From NCBI RefSeq assembly GCF_021556435.1, contig NZ_JAKGCU010000021.1, forward strand, positions 28,581 through 92,580: DNA of 64,000 nt, read 5' to 3'. Made by a program: the position numbers and the translations under genes. The notes under the pieces were generated by a model. That model ran no database searches. It saw nothing but the letters and a program-made list of their open reading frames with translations, and was not told where the DNA came from. Source of the stretch: Gordonia tangerina. GTDB taxonomy: Bacteria; Actinomycetota; Actinomycetes; Mycobacteriales; Mycobacteriaceae. Positions 55,156 to 64,000 of this stretch are shown piece by piece; positions within the stretch are counted from its first letter, which is position 1, and each line of letters begins with the position of its first letter.

Positions 55156-57000
55156 ATGACCCAGACCTTGGAGCCACCGGTCACCGGGACCGTGAACGAC
55201 CCACAACAACGCGTCGACATCTGGCTCACCGAATTCGAGGCCGCCCTCGTCGCCCGCGACGTGGCCCGCGCGACCGGCCTGTTCGCCACCGACAGCTTCT
55301 GGCGCGACCTGGTGGCGTTCACCTGGAATCTCAAGACCGTCGAAGGTCGCGAACAGATCGGCGACATGCTGAACGCGCGTCTCGACGACACCGCTCCGCA
55401 CGCGTTCCGGACGAGCGAACCCCCAACCGCCGACGACACAGGCGTGGTCACCGCCTTCATCGAGTTCGAGACCGCAACCGGGCGCGGCGTCGGGCACCTG
55501 CGCATCAAGCCCGACGACGAGCAGGGCACGGATCTCGGGTGGACGCTGCTCACGACGTTGCAGGAACTCAAGGGACACGCGGAACCGGCCGGTCCGACCC
55601 GCGTGATGGGTGCCGTACACGGCTCCGACCCCGACCGCCGATCCTGGGCACAGAAACGCGACGATGAAGAGGCTGCGCTGGGCCGGACCGTCCAGCCGTA
55701 TGTTCTCGTGATCGGCGGTGGGCAGGGCGGTATCGCGTTGGGGGCGCGCCTGCGTCAGCTCGGCGTGCCCTCGATCGTGGTCGATCGACACGACCGCCCC
55801 GGCGATCAGTGGCGTCAGCGGTACAAGTCGCTGTGCCTGCACGACCCGGTGTGGTACGACCACCTGCCCTATCTCCCGTTTCCCGACAACTGGCCGGTGT
55901 TCGCACCCAAGGACAAGATCGGCGACTGGCTGGAGTTCTACACCAAGGTGATGGAGGTGCCGTACTGGAGCAAGACCACCTGCACCTCGGCGTCCTACGA
56001 CGAAGATGCCGGGCAGTGGACCGTCGAGATCGACCGCAACGGCGAGCCGATGACGCTGCATCCCACCCAGTTGGTGCTCGCGACCGGCATGTCGGGCAAG
56101 GCCCACGTGCCGACGATCGCCGGGCAGGACGTCTTCGCCGGCGACCAGCACCACTCGAGCCAACATCCGGGTCCGGACGGTTACGCGGGCCGCAAGGTGG
56201 TGGTGATCGGGTCCAACAACTCCGCTCACGACATCTGCAAAGCCCTGGTGGAGAACGGGATCGACACGACCATGGTGCAACGGTCGTCGACCCACATCGT
56301 GCGGTCGGATTCGCTGATGGAGATCGGCCTCGGCGCCCTCTACAGCGAGGAGGCGGTGGCGTCGGGGATGACCACCAAGAAGGCCGATCTGACCTTCGCG
56401 TCCCTGCCATACCGAATCATGCACGAATTCCAGATTCCGCTCTACGATCAGATCCGCGAGCGCGACAAGGACTTCTACGATCGTCTCGAGGCCGCCGGGT
56501 TCGATCTCGATTTCGGCGACGACGACTCCGGGCTGTTCATGAAGTACCTGCGTCGAGGGTCCGGTTACTATATCGACGTCGGCGCGTGTGAGCTGATCGC
56601 CGATGGCTCGATCACGCTCGAACACGGCGAGATCGACCACCTCACCGAGCGCAGCGTGATCCTCGCCGACGGCACCGAACTCCCGGCCGACGTGGTGGTC
56701 TACGCGACCGGGTACGGCTCGATGAACGGCTGGGCGGCCGACCTGATGGGCCAGGACGTGGCCGACCGCGTCGGCAAGGTGTGGGGCCTGGGGTCTGACA
56801 CCACCAAGGATCCCGGCCCGTGGGAGGGCGAGCAGCGCAACATGTGGAAGCCGACACAGCAGCCGGGCCTCTGGTTCCACGGCGGCAATCTGCATCAGTC
56901 ACGCCATTACTCGCTGTACCTTGCCCTGCAGCTCAAGGCCCGCTACGAGGGCATCCCGACGCCGGTGTACGGCCTGCAGGAGGTCCACCACCTCAGCTGA
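55156..57000 (+). CDS. Flavin-containing monooxygenase with N-terminal SnoaL-like domain
   Basis: A 614-residue protein: residues about 15-135 are NTF2/SnoaL-like (WLTEFEAALVARDVARATGLFATDSFWRDLVAFTWNLKTVEGR), then a class B flavoprotein monooxygenase with FAD site VIGGGQGGIALGARLRQLG, the FMO fingerprint region DVFAGDQHHSSQHPG, NADPH site VVVIGSNNSAHDIC, and the C-terminal VVYATGYGSMNGW. It probably oxygenates a carbonyl, sulfide or amine using NADPH; substrate unknown. ATG 55156 follows GAGGAGAAACC. Expression is likely controlled by the divergent GAF regulator. Confidence 0.88.
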   Translation: MTQTLEPPVTGTVNDPQQRVDIWLTEFEAALVARDVARATGLFATDSFWRDLVAFTWNLKTVEGREQIGDMLNARLDDTAPHAFRTSEPPTADDTGVVTAFIEFETATGRGVGHLRIKPDDEQGTDLGWTLLTTLQELKGHAEPAGPTRVMGAVHGSDPDRRSWAQKRDDEEAALGRTVQPYVLVIGGGQGGIALGARLRQLGVPSIVVDRHDRPGDQWRQRYKSLCLHDPVWYDHLPYLPFPDNWPVFAPKDKIGDWLEFYTKVMEVPYWSKTTCTSASYDEDAGQWTVEIDRNGEPMTLHPTQLVLATGMSGKAHVPTIAGQDVFAGDQHHSSQHPGPDGYAGRKVVVIGSNNSAHDICKALVENGIDTTMVQRSSTHIVRSDSLMEIGLGALYSEEAVASGMTTKKADLTFASLPYRIMHEFQIPLYDQIRERDKDFYDRLEAAGFDLDFGDDDSGLFMKYLRRGSGYYIDVGACELIADGSITLEHGEIDHLTERSVILADGTELPADVVVYATGYGSMNGWAADLMGQDVADRVGKVWGLGSDTTKDPGPWEGEQRNMWKPTQQPGLWFHGGNLHQSRHYSLYLALQLKARYEGIPTPVYGLQEVHHLS

Positions 57001-57072
57001 TCACGACCGACCGGGAGATCATCGCGCCACCGCGCCGGGTCCGCCACGAGCGGGTCCGGCGCGGTTGCATCG

Positions 57073-58110
57073 TCAGGCCTCCATCACCTTCTCGGTCGGC
57101 AGGTCGTAGACCGGGCACTCGGCAACCCCGATCGTTTCGCGGGTGATGGCCTCGACCTGTCGCTGGGTGGCCTCGGCGTCGGTTACCCAATTGCGGTAGA
57201 AGTCGAAGGGGCACTCGGCAACCCCCTTGTCGCCATCGCCACCGGCGAGTACACCCGTGTAGCCACGGTGGAGCAACTTGAACAAGTGGTTCTGCGACTG
57301 ATCGTGGCGGCGGGCGTCACGGATCGTGGACAACGACAACTGCGCGTACTGCACCCCGTACTCCTCCTCGCCGCATTCGCCGAGGGTGCGGCCATCGAAG
57401 CCGATGATCGAGCTGTGCCCGAAATAGGAATACACACCGTCCCACCCGGTGGCGTTCGCGACGGCGACGTAACAGTTGTTGGCCCAGGCCATCGCCTTGG
57501 CCATCAGGACCTGCTGGTCCTTGGCCGGATACATGTAGCCCTGCGGCCGGACGACGAGTTCGGCGCCCTTCATCGCGCAGTCCCGCCAGATCTCCGGATA
57601 ATTGCCGTCGTCGCAGATGATCAACGAGATCTTGAGACCCTTGGGCCCGTCGGTGACATAGGTTTGGCTGCCCGGATACCACCCCTCGATCGGCGTCCAT
57701 GGCAAAATCTTCCGATACTTCTGCACGATCTCGCCTTCGTCGTTGATGAGCACGAGCGTGTTGTATGGCGGCTTGTTCGGATGGTCTTCGTGCCTCTCCC
57801 CGGTGATCGAGAAGACACCCCAGGTCCCGGCCTCCCGGCAGGCGGTGGAGAAGATGTCGGTTTCGTCGCCGGGAACCGTGGCGGCGGTGGCGTACATCTC
57901 GTCGTTGTCGTACATGATGCCCTGCGTCGAATACTCCGGGAACACAACCAGATCCATGCCGGGTAACCCGGACTTCATGCCGCGCACCATCTCCGCGATC
58001 GCTTTGGCATTGTCGAGGACCTGCTCGCGGGTGTGCAACCGGGGCATCTTGTAGTTCACCACCGCGACGCCGACGGTGTCCGGGCTCGATGAGATGTCGC
58101 CGTGACGCAT
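57073..58110 (-). CDS. amiE: Aliphatic amidase (acylamide amidohydrolase)
   Basis: A 345-residue nitrilase-superfamily amidase hydrolysing short aliphatic amides to acid and ammonia. The catalytic triad is at the same positions as in Pseudomonas aeruginosa AmiE: Glu59 ([10 protein letters not shown]), Lys134 ([11 protein letters not shown]) and Cys166 ([16 protein letters not shown]). The start [27 protein letters not shown] is nearly identical to the family. ATG 58110 follows AAGGAG. It is divergent from amiB across a space with a 17-bp direct repeat. It is cytoplasmic, in the nitrogen or carbon supply role. Confidence 0.96.
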   Translation of the reverse strand: MRHGDISSSPDTVGVAVVNYKMPRLHTREQVLDNAKAIAEMVRGMKSGLPGMDLVVFPEYSTQGIMYDNDEMYATAATVPGDETDIFSTACREAGTWGVFSITGERHEDHPNKPPYNTLVLINDEGEIVQKYRKILPWTPIEGWYPGSQTYVTDGPKGLKISLIICDDGNYPEIWRDCAMKGAELVVRPQGYMYPAKDQQVLMAKAMAWANNCYVAVANATGWDGVYSYFGHSSIIGFDGRTLGECGEEEYGVQYAQLSLSTIRDARRHDQSQNHLFKLLHRGYTGVLAGGDGDKGVAECPFDFYRNWVTDAEATQRQVEAITRETIGVAECPVYDLPTEKVMEA

Positions 58111-58161
58111 AACAACTCCTTGTTGTGGTTGATCGTGAACTGATGTCGTCGTAGCGGAAAT

Positions 58162-58300
58162 TACTTTCAAACGGAAGCTTGTCCGCGCTCGACACATAAC
58201 CGGTCCGGTGTTGCCACAAAGTTTCCACGCCATGGAGATCACATGAAGCGCGCGCACGGTGGGCGCACGGGCCGCAGATGATCTACTTTCAAACGGAAGC
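58162..58300. promoter_or_regulatory. Two identical 17-bp boxes (TACTTTCAAACGGAAGC) between amiE and amiB
   Basis: The 17-mer occurs at 58162-58178, 51 bp before the amiE start, and at 58284-58300, 14 bp before amiB. Both are in the same orientation with 105 bp between. They are the best candidate operators for the MarR-type regulator encoded at 59381 and would let it control both directions. A partial reverse copy (CGCTTCCG) is at 59831. Confidence 0.7.
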
Positions 58301-58314
58301 GAAGGAGGAAGACC

Positions 58315-59391
58315 ATGTCGGGACATGCCGCGGTGAAGTTCTCCGACCTCGACACCACGAACGGATTCCGCCTCGGTGACCTGCGCTCCCCGGCCTACCT
58401 CGCCGCCTCGCTGCGAGGGTCGATCATCGGACAGGACACCGCGGTCGACGCGGTCGTGCGCGCCGTGACCATTGCCGCGGCGGGCTTGCATGATCCGCAC
58501 CGGCCGATCGCGTCACTGCTCCTCGTGGGTCCGACCGGGGTGGGCAAGACCGAGCTGGCCCGACAGGTCGCACACCACATCCGCGGGGATGCCGACAACC
58601 TGTGCCGGGTCGACATGAACTCATTGGCGCAGGAGCACTACGCCGCATCACTGTCGGGCGCCCCACCCGGCTATGCCGGTTCCAAGGAACAGTTCACGCT
58701 GTTCGATCGGGACAAGGTCGAGGGCAGTCTCTCGCGTCCGGGAGTGGTGCTCTTCGACGAGGTCGAGAAAGCACACCCCACCGTGCTGCGGTCGCTGCTG
58801 CAGATCCTCGACACCGGCACCCTGCGTCTGGCTTCCGGGACCACGACCATCGACTTCCGTAATGCGATCGTGCTGTTGACATCGAACCTCGGCTCCCGCG
58901 AGGTGCACGACATGCGACGCCCGTGGCGCGAGCAACCGGCTCGACTGCTGACCCGCAACGCGCTCGACGGCGTCTTCGGCCGACGCCGGGACGAAACCCG
59001 CGTCGTGCTGGATTCGGTGCGGGCGTTCTTCGACCCGGAGTTGTTCAACCGCTTCGACGAGGTCATCACGTTCACGTCGATCGACGGCGGCGTCGCGCAT
59101 CGAATCGTCGATCTGGAGGTCGACCGCCTGGTCCGCTCCCTGGCCACCCGCAATGTGCAATGTCAGGTCAGCACGGCCGCACGCGAACGGCTCGCCGAGG
59201 TCGGATTCGACCCCCGGTACGGCGCGCGAGCGCTTCATCGGGTCCTGCGACACGAGCTCTGTGCGCCGATCGCGACGCTGATGGTCCGGCCCGACCGAGA
59301 CCCCGCGCGACCCGTGCGCATCATCGTGGATCGCGACGGGGACAACCTGTCGTTCTTGGATACGACCGAGGAGAGCATCGATGCCCGCTGA
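58315..59391 (+). CDS. amiB: AmiB-like AAA+ ATPase (ClpB-D2-like)
   Basis: A 358-residue AAA+ ATPase resembling the second ATPase module of ClpA/ClpB: Walker [17 protein letters not shown], Walker [17 protein letters not shown], sensor 1 [12 protein letters not shown], arginine finger region [15 protein letters not shown], and the small C-terminal domain [19 protein letters not shown]. AmiB of the P. aeruginosa amidase operon is of this type and its role is uncertain, possibly in assembling or helping the transporter/amidase. ATG 58315 follows GAAGGAGG. It overlaps the downstream MarR gene by 11 bp. Confidence 0.85.
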   Translation: MSGHAAVKFSDLDTTNGFRLGDLRSPAYLAASLRGSIIGQDTAVDAVVRAVTIAAAGLHDPHRPIASLLLVGPTGVGKTELARQVAHHIRGDADNLCRVDMNSLAQEHYAASLSGAPPGYAGSKEQFTLFDRDKVEGSLSRPGVVLFDEVEKAHPTVLRSLLQILDTGTLRLASGTTTIDFRNAIVLLTSNLGSREVHDMRRPWREQPARLLTRNALDGVFGRRRDETRVVLDSVRAFFDPELFNRFDEVITFTSIDGGVAHRIVDLEVDRLVRSLATRNVQCQVSTAARERLAEVGFDPRYGARALHRVLRHELCAPIATLMVRPDRDPARPVRIIVDRDGDNLSFLDTTEESIDAR

Positions 59392-59806
59392 CCCGAATCC
59401 CGACCCGATGCTGCTGCAACTGCTGCGCGCGGTCGCGCTCCTCGAGGACCAGATGGCACCGGTGTTCGATGAGCTCGGCGTCACCGCCGAACAGTGGCGG
59501 ATTCTGGTGATCCTCGCCGGGGCAGAGGGCGACGGACACACGATGACCGAACTGTCCCGTCTGGCCGTGTTGCCGCCGGCCACGACCACGCGCGCAATCG
59601 ACAAACTGATCTCGCTCGCCCTCGTCTACCGCCGCGTCGACCCCGCGGATCGACGGCGCGTGATGGTGTTCCTGAGTCCGCACGGCTCCGGTGCGCTCGC
59701 CGCGGTCGACGATCGCCAACGGCAGATCGAGCGCGACTTGGCGACGTCAGTCGGCTCTCGCCGGTATCTCGCACTCGGGGACGGCCTGGCCCACTTGACC
59801 CGGTGA
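59381..59806 (+). CDS. MarR-family transcriptional regulator of the amidase cluster
   Basis: A 141-residue winged-helix protein: VFDELGVTAEQWRILVILAGAEGDGHTMTELSRLAVLPPATTTRAIDKLISLALVYRRVDPADRRRVMVFLSP holds the MarR helices and the DxRR wing. No redox Cys is present. It overlaps the end of amiB by 11 bp and precedes amiC. It probably represses the divergent amiE/amiB promoters through the 17-bp boxes, replacing the AmiR antiterminator of pseudomonads. Confidence 0.88.
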   Translation: MPADPNPDPMLLQLLRAVALLEDQMAPVFDELGVTAEQWRILVILAGAEGDGHTMTELSRLAVLPPATTTRAIDKLISLALVYRRVDPADRRRVMVFLSPHGSGALAAVDDRQRQIERDLATSVGSRRYLALGDGLAHLTR

Positions 59807-59956
59807 GCAGCACCCGGCATTCACTGCGATCGCTTCCGAAGGACGACACCCGACAGACGCAAATGTCGCGCAACGACCTGATCTGTGCGAAACCCGCTGG
59901 AAACGCGTCTGGCGCACACTGGAATCGGTCTCCACAGCACACGAGGACTCACACTG

Positions 59957-61039
59957 ATGCACCTGGGCATGGTCATTCCGCAGAGCGGTCCCTCGGGGAT
60001 CTTCGGGCCGTCCTGCGCGGCGAGCGCGCAACTGGCCGTGGAGGAGATCAACCAGCGCGGCGGAATCCTCGGTCGCGAGGTCACCGTGACGACGATCGAC
60101 GGTGGCGCACCGGTCGAGCAGGTCGCCGCCGCCGTCAGTACACACCTCGGCCCGAGTTGTGGATCGATCCCCCGATTCGATGCCGTGATCGGCTGGCACA
60201 CGTCAGCTGTAAGACGCCGGTTGGTCCGTGTCCTGCGCGGCGAGATCCCGTACGTCTACACGGCGGTGTACGAGGGCGGCGAAGGTGCGCGGGGCACGTT
60301 CATGACCGGCGAGGTGCCCGACGCGGCCCTGCTGCCCGCATTTGAGTGGCTGTCCCAGCAGCTCGGTGCGCGCCGATGGGTGGTTGTGGGCAGCGATTAC
60401 ATCTGGCCGCGTGCCACGGCAGCGACGGTTACCGCGCACCTCCATGCCGACTCCTCGCCGACGCAGGTGCAATCCCAGATCTTCTGCCCACTCGGCACCT
60501 CCGAGTTCGGCGATGTTCTCGACCATATCGAGGCGTCCGGTGCGACGGCAGTTCTCGTGCTGCTCCTGGGCGAGGACGCGGTGCAGTTCAACCGTGCGTT
60601 CGGCGCCCGCGGGCTCGACGGACGCTGTGTACGGCTCTCATCGCTCATGGACGAGAACATGCTGTTGGGTTCCGGCGACGGCGGTACGCGAAATCTCTAC
60701 TCGGTGTCGGGGTACTTCGAGTCGCTCGCGACCCCGTACAGTCTCGACTTCGAACACCGTTACGTGCGGCGCTTCGGGGTGGCCGCACCGCCGCTGACCT
60801 CACCGGGCGAGTCGTGCTTCGAGGGCGTGACGTTGCTCGACGAACTGATCCGTCGGGCCGGGTCCACGCATCCGCGGGCGATCGAGCGGGCCGCAGGCGA
60901 ATCGCCGGTGTATACGAGTCCTCGCGGCGAAGTGCGATTCTCGGCACGGCATCTGCGTCAGGCGATGTACGTCGCGCAGGCCGATGGCCTCGAGTTCGAC
61001 ATCCTGGCCCAGGTCGGCGACCCATCAACGGCCGCCTGA
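59957..61039 (+). CDS. amiC: AmiC-like amide-sensing/substrate-binding protein
   Basis: A 360-residue type 1 periplasmic-binding-fold protein: MHLGMVIPQSGPSGIFGPSCAASAQLAVEEINQRGGILGREV at the start, and the hinge and ligand segments SCGSIPRFDAVIGWHTSAVRRRL and VSGYFESLATPYS. There is no signal peptide, so like Pseudomonas AmiC it is predicted to act in the cytoplasm as an amide sensor rather than as a transport binding protein. No AmiR (ANTAR) partner lies in the window. ATG 59957 is preferred to the frame's earlier start at 59885, which lies inside untranslated sequence after marR. Confidence 0.82.
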   Translation: MHLGMVIPQSGPSGIFGPSCAASAQLAVEEINQRGGILGREVTVTTIDGGAPVEQVAAAVSTHLGPSCGSIPRFDAVIGWHTSAVRRRLVRVLRGEIPYVYTAVYEGGEGARGTFMTGEVPDAALLPAFEWLSQQLGARRWVVVGSDYIWPRATAATVTAHLHADSSPTQVQSQIFCPLGTSEFGDVLDHIEASGATAVLVLLLGEDAVQFNRAFGARGLDGRCVRLSSLMDENMLLGSGDGGTRNLYSVSGYFESLATPYSLDFEHRYVRRFGVAAPPLTSPGESCFEGVTLLDELIRRAGSTHPRAIERAAGESPVYTSPRGEVRFSARHLRQAMYVAQADGLEFDILAQVGDPSTAA

Positions 61040-61173
61040 CCTCGCTCTGGCGGCCATCGCGACGGTTTCATCATCGCGCTCCATGCATCCCGCAGCGGTG
61101 AATGTGTCCCACAGCGCTGCGTGGCACAGTGGTCGCATCGTAGGATTTCACGGGCCCACGATCGGAGTACACG

Positions 61174-62037
61174 ATGAAGTTGCTCGTCGCCTACCTGGCC
61201 ACACCCGGCGGGGAGGACGCAGTCGCCTTCGGCGCATGCCTTGCCCGGACCTTCGGCGCCTCACTGGACATCGCGGTCGTCATACCTCCGGACCCGCCCG
61301 AGACCATCACGAGCGCGGCAGGGTTCGCCGAGGCGCTGGACGAAGCGGCCAGACAGTGGGTCGCCGGCGCCGCAGACCTGGTGCCCGGCGATGTCGTCGC
61401 AGAAACGCATGTCGTGGTCGACGAGCATGTCGCCCACGGCCTGATCACCGAGATCGAACGGGTCGGCGCCACGATGCTGGTGGTCGGTGCGTCCGGGGGC
61501 GGCATCACCGGGCGCCATTCGCTCGGTTCGGTTGTCAACGACCTCTTGCATTCATCACCGGTTCCCGTCGCGCTCGCGCCCCGAGGCTTCAGCCACACCG
61601 GGGCAGAGCGAATTCGCGAGATCACCACCGCGATCGGCAGTCGCCCCGGCGCCGAGATCCTCCTCGACACCGCCCTCGCCCTCAGTGCTCGCGGCGACCT
61701 CCCATTACGCCTGCTGTCGCTTGTTTCCCGCGACGACATCACCGGCCGCACCACTGACGACGAGGCGGTTGCCCGTGCCGTGGATCTCGCCAACACTTCG
61801 TTGGAGACGGCCCACAAGCGGCTGTCCGATCAGACACCGATCGCGTCCACCCTCGCTCAGGGACGCAACATCGAGGAGGCGGTCAGCAGTGTCGAGTGGC
61901 ACGACGGAGACATGATCATGGTCGGTTCGAGCAGACTCGCGGCACCGGGCAGGCTGTTCTTGGGTGCCACAGCCGCCAAGATGCTGAGTGTCCTAGCGGT
62001 TCCCTTACTGGTGGTGCCCGGACCCGACCGCGAGTGA
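61174..62037 (+). CDS. Universal stress protein, two tandem Usp domains
   Basis: A 287-residue protein of two UspA domains. The first has the ATP-binding pattern VVGASGGGITGRHSLGSVVNDLLHSSPVPVAL, and the second (from about 150) has MVGSSRLAAPGRLFLGATAAKMLSVLAVPLLVVPG. Tandem UspA proteins of this size are common in mycobacteria under stress or low oxygen; no DosR-type box was seen upstream. ATG 61174 stands 134 bp after amiC, so it may have its own promoter. Confidence 0.9.
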   Translation: MKLLVAYLATPGGEDAVAFGACLARTFGASLDIAVVIPPDPPETITSAAGFAEALDEAARQWVAGAADLVPGDVVAETHVVVDEHVAHGLITEIERVGATMLVVGASGGGITGRHSLGSVVNDLLHSSPVPVALAPRGFSHTGAERIREITTAIGSRPGAEILLDTALALSARGDLPLRLLSLVSRDDITGRTTDDEAVARAVDLANTSLETAHKRLSDQTPIASTLAQGRNIEEAVSSVEWHDGDMIMVGSSRLAAPGRLFLGATAAKMLSVLAVPLLVVPGPDRE

Positions 62038-62074
62038 CCGACTCGCGTCGACGCGGTGAGCGCCGTCGCAGCGT

Positions 62075-63698
62075 TCAGAGCAACGAGGGAACCGCCGCGC
62101 TGATCGCGACCTCCAGCAGCGTCGGTCCCGAACGGGCCCGTGCTGCGGCGACCTCAGTGGCCACCTCCGCCGGAGTCGATGCCCGCACACCATGGCACCC
62201 GTATGCCGTGGCCAGTGCCACGAAATCGATACCGGGTATGTCGAGACCGGGCACGCCGGGAGTGTCCTCCAGATCCGCGAAGGCTTTGAGGATCGCGTAC
62301 TCGCCGTTGCGTGGCACCACGAACAGGATGTCCAAGCCGTGTTGCGCGGCGGTCCAGATCGACTGCACCGAATATTGGAAGGAGCCGTCACCGATGATGG
62401 CGACCACCGGTCGCCGCCGCCCGCTGTCAGTCTCCGCGAGCGCGATCCCGACACTGGCGGGCAAGTTCCAGCCCAACCCGCCACTGGCAAAAGTATAGAA
62501 GGCGTCCGGTTCGGTGATCGGCCACTCCGCGTGCAGGTCGGCCAGGTTCGACGGTGACTCCTCCACCAACACGGTGTCCGCCTCGCACGCACTGCGCAAC
62601 GTCGCGAACAGTTGCCGCGCACTCATCACCTCGTCCGCGGCCGCCGCGACCGCCGGCGGGTGCGGCGCCATCCGATGCTCCTGCGGGGTCAACGGCTCCA
62701 GCTCACGCCGGTCCCGCCGCAGTGCCCCGACCAACATCTCGATCGCGACACCTGCACTCGAGACCAGGCTGTCGCCGACGGGCGCCCGCGCCGCCTCGGC
62801 AGGGTCGTCGGTGATGTGCAGCAGACGCAGGCCGTCGGGCAGGTAAGGGCCGGGCACGTACGGGTAATACCGGAACACCGGCGCCCCGATGATCACCGCG
62901 AGGTCGTGCCCGCGCAAACGCTCCGCGAGTGGACCCGTTGCAAACGGCAGCCCACCCATGTACAGCGGATGGTCCTCGGGAAACGGGGCACGCTCCGATG
63001 CCGGCGCGGCCCACACCGGGGCCCCGACCCTCTCCGCGAGCTCCACCGCGACATCCCATGCCCGATCCCGGGCGACCGCTGCGCCGAAGATCAACACCGG
63101 ACGCTCCGAGTCGTCGACGGCGGTGGCGAACTCCTGCAGTCGAACCGGATCGGCGGCAACGCCGGTGGCAACCGTACGCATACCAGCGCCCCCGATCGCC
63201 GGCTTCTCCCAATCGTCGAGCGGCAGCGAAAGAAACACCGGCCCTGCCGGCGGCTGGACCGCTGTGGCATAGGCCCGCATGAACGCAGCCGGAACGTCCT
63301 CGGCGCGCACCGGTTGGTAGGCCCACTTGACCCACGGCCGCGGCAACATCTCCGGCTCAACATTGGTCAGCCACGGCTCGAGCAGCAGCATCTCTCGAGT
63401 CTGCTGACCCGCCGTCACAATCAACGGCGTCCGATTCATCGACGCCGAAATCAGGTTGCCCATCGCATTGCCCAAACCCGCCGCGGTGTGCACATTCACC
63501 AGGGCGGGATGAGCGGTGCCCTGGCTGTAGCCGTCCGCGATCGCCATGACCGAGGCCTCCTGGAGCGCCAGGACAAACCGGAAATCGGACGGGAAGTTCT
63601 TCAGGAAGGTCTCTTCGGTGGAACCCGGGTTGCCGAAAACAGTGGTCAAGCCGAGTTCACGCAGCAGTTGATTGGGTGACGTCCCGGACGGTCGGCAC
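62075..63698 (-). CDS. mdlC: Benzoylformate decarboxylase-like ThDP enzyme, probable N-terminal frameshift
   Basis: A ThDP-dependent decarboxylase of about 540 residues. It has TTVFGNPGSTEETFLKNFP, catalytic-region Glu in VLALQEASVMAIADGYS, the NVHTAAGLGNAMG His, and the ThDP site IIGDGSFQYSVQSIWTAAQ; sequence features match benzoylformate decarboxylase (mdlC). The natural start appears to be GTG 63698 (VPTVRDVT, with GAGG 6 bp upstream). A single extra C in the run at 63674-63676 shifts the frame: without it the protein continues as NQLLRELGLTTVFGNPG. As written, only an unrelated longer frame (from 63787) or an internal TTG would be read. Confidence 0.75.
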
Positions 63699-63835
63699 GG
63701 CTTACCTCGTCTCGACGAAGGCGAACTTCGGAGTGCTCCTGATTTCAACGCTAAGCCATCACGGCTGCAGGTGTCGTCGAACCGCACAGAACGGTCAGAA
63801 TCGCGGCCACCACGTGCCTGCAGACTGTGGGTATG

Positions 63836-63868
63836 CCGAAGGCCCCCAACGGTGTTGGGGGCCTTCGG
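63836..63868 (-). terminator. Perfect 15-bp hairpin after the 5S rRNA gene
   Basis: CCGAAGGCCCCCAAC (63836-63850), loop GGT, and its exact complement (63854-63868) form an uninterrupted stem 10 bp past the 5S gene, the expected end of the rRNA operon. No T tract follows, as usual here. Confidence 0.85.
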
Positions 63869-63878
63869 TGAAGGTTAG

Positions 63879-63996
63879 TTCGGCGGTGTCCTACTCTCCC
63901 ACACTGGTTAGGGTGCAGTACCATTGGCGCTGGAGGGCTTAGCTTCCGGGTTCGGAATGGGACCGGGCGTTTCCCCTCCGCTATGGCCGCCGAAAC
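63879..63996 (-). rRNA. rrf: 5S ribosomal RNA
   Basis: On the minus strand the sequence includes CGGCGGCCATAGCGG, the universal CCCGGTCCCATTCCGAACCC segment, GGAAGCTAAGC, and the closing GAGAGTAGGACACCGCCG that pairs with the 5' end. The length of about 118 nt is normal. The 23S and 16S genes would be to the right of the window. Confidence 0.95.
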
Positions 63997-64000
63997 ATTG

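Noticed and set aside
55138..56895. 585-codon minus-strand frame opposite the flavin monooxygenase
   Set aside because: Composition is typical of antisense frames in GC-rich DNA; the plus strand has FAD and NADPH motifs.

Overview
The window is GC-rich, densely coded chromosomal DNA from a mycolic-acid actinobacterium (Mycobacteriales). Most likely it is a Gordonia or a close relative; the genus is an inference. The evidence is gene content and order. The block from about 24.6 to 52.1 kb reproduces, with insertions, the M. tuberculosis neighbourhood Rv1321-Rv1343c: nucS, mce epimerase, fadA4, thioredoxin/TPR protein, glgB, glgE, dinG, pncB, clpS, DUF2017, P1 peptidase, mec, cysO, cysM, rhomboid, murI, metallo-hydrolase, rph, rdgB, and the divergent lprD/DUF3817 pair. 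A PimC-type mannosyltransferase and NucS also point to this order. No phage genes, transposase or CRISPR array was seen.

Region 1 (1-12.4 kb) holds an SF1 helicase running off the left edge, a rhodanese-like protein without its catalytic cysteine, a DEAD-box RNA helicase, a FadD15-type acyl-CoA synthetase, an OpgC-type membrane acyltransferase, a methyltransferase, and an ohrR-ohr-doxX peroxide-defence operon with an 18-bp palindromic operator.

Region 2 (12.4-20.2 kb) is a cyclitol/sugar island. It has two LacI-type repressors, each facing a palindromic operator, two Gfo/Idh/MocA dehydrogenases, an IolE-like and an IolH-like TIM-barrel isomerase, and an IolT-like sugar porter. No iolB, iolC, iolD or iolA homologue is present, so any pathway must be completed elsewhere or differ from the classical one.

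Region 3 (20.2-24.5 kb) holds a GntR regulator, a deletion scar joining the 5' part of a flavin reductase gene to an N-terminally truncated copper amine oxidase, a His/Met-rich membrane protein, thymidine kinase and tRNA-Leu(TAG).

Region 4 (24.6-52.1 kb) is the conserved housekeeping block. An eight-gene minus-strand run (mec-cysO-cysM-rhomboid-murI-metallo-hydrolase-rph-rdgB) links sulfur-carrier-dependent cysteine synthesis, peptidoglycan precursor supply and RNA/nucleotide quality control. In it, CysO ends in GGQ rather than GG, and murI appears to start at ATA inside an ATAA overlap. ClpS carries an N-terminal array of 9-residue repeats and is separated from divergent pncB by only 20 bp. 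GlgE-GlgB supply alpha-glucan, and pncB/pncA serve NAD salvage.

Region 5 (52.2-64 kb) is metabolic: glutaminase-STAS, a GAF-domain regulator facing a flavin monooxygenase across a repeat-rich promoter, and an amide-use cluster (amiE divergent from amiB-marR-amiC) with two copies of a 17-bp operator-like repeat. A universal stress protein and a benzoylformate-decarboxylase-like gene with a probable 1-nt frameshift follow. The window ends with a 15-bp-stem terminator and a minus-strand 5S rRNA, the tail of an rRNA operon whose 23S would lie to the right.
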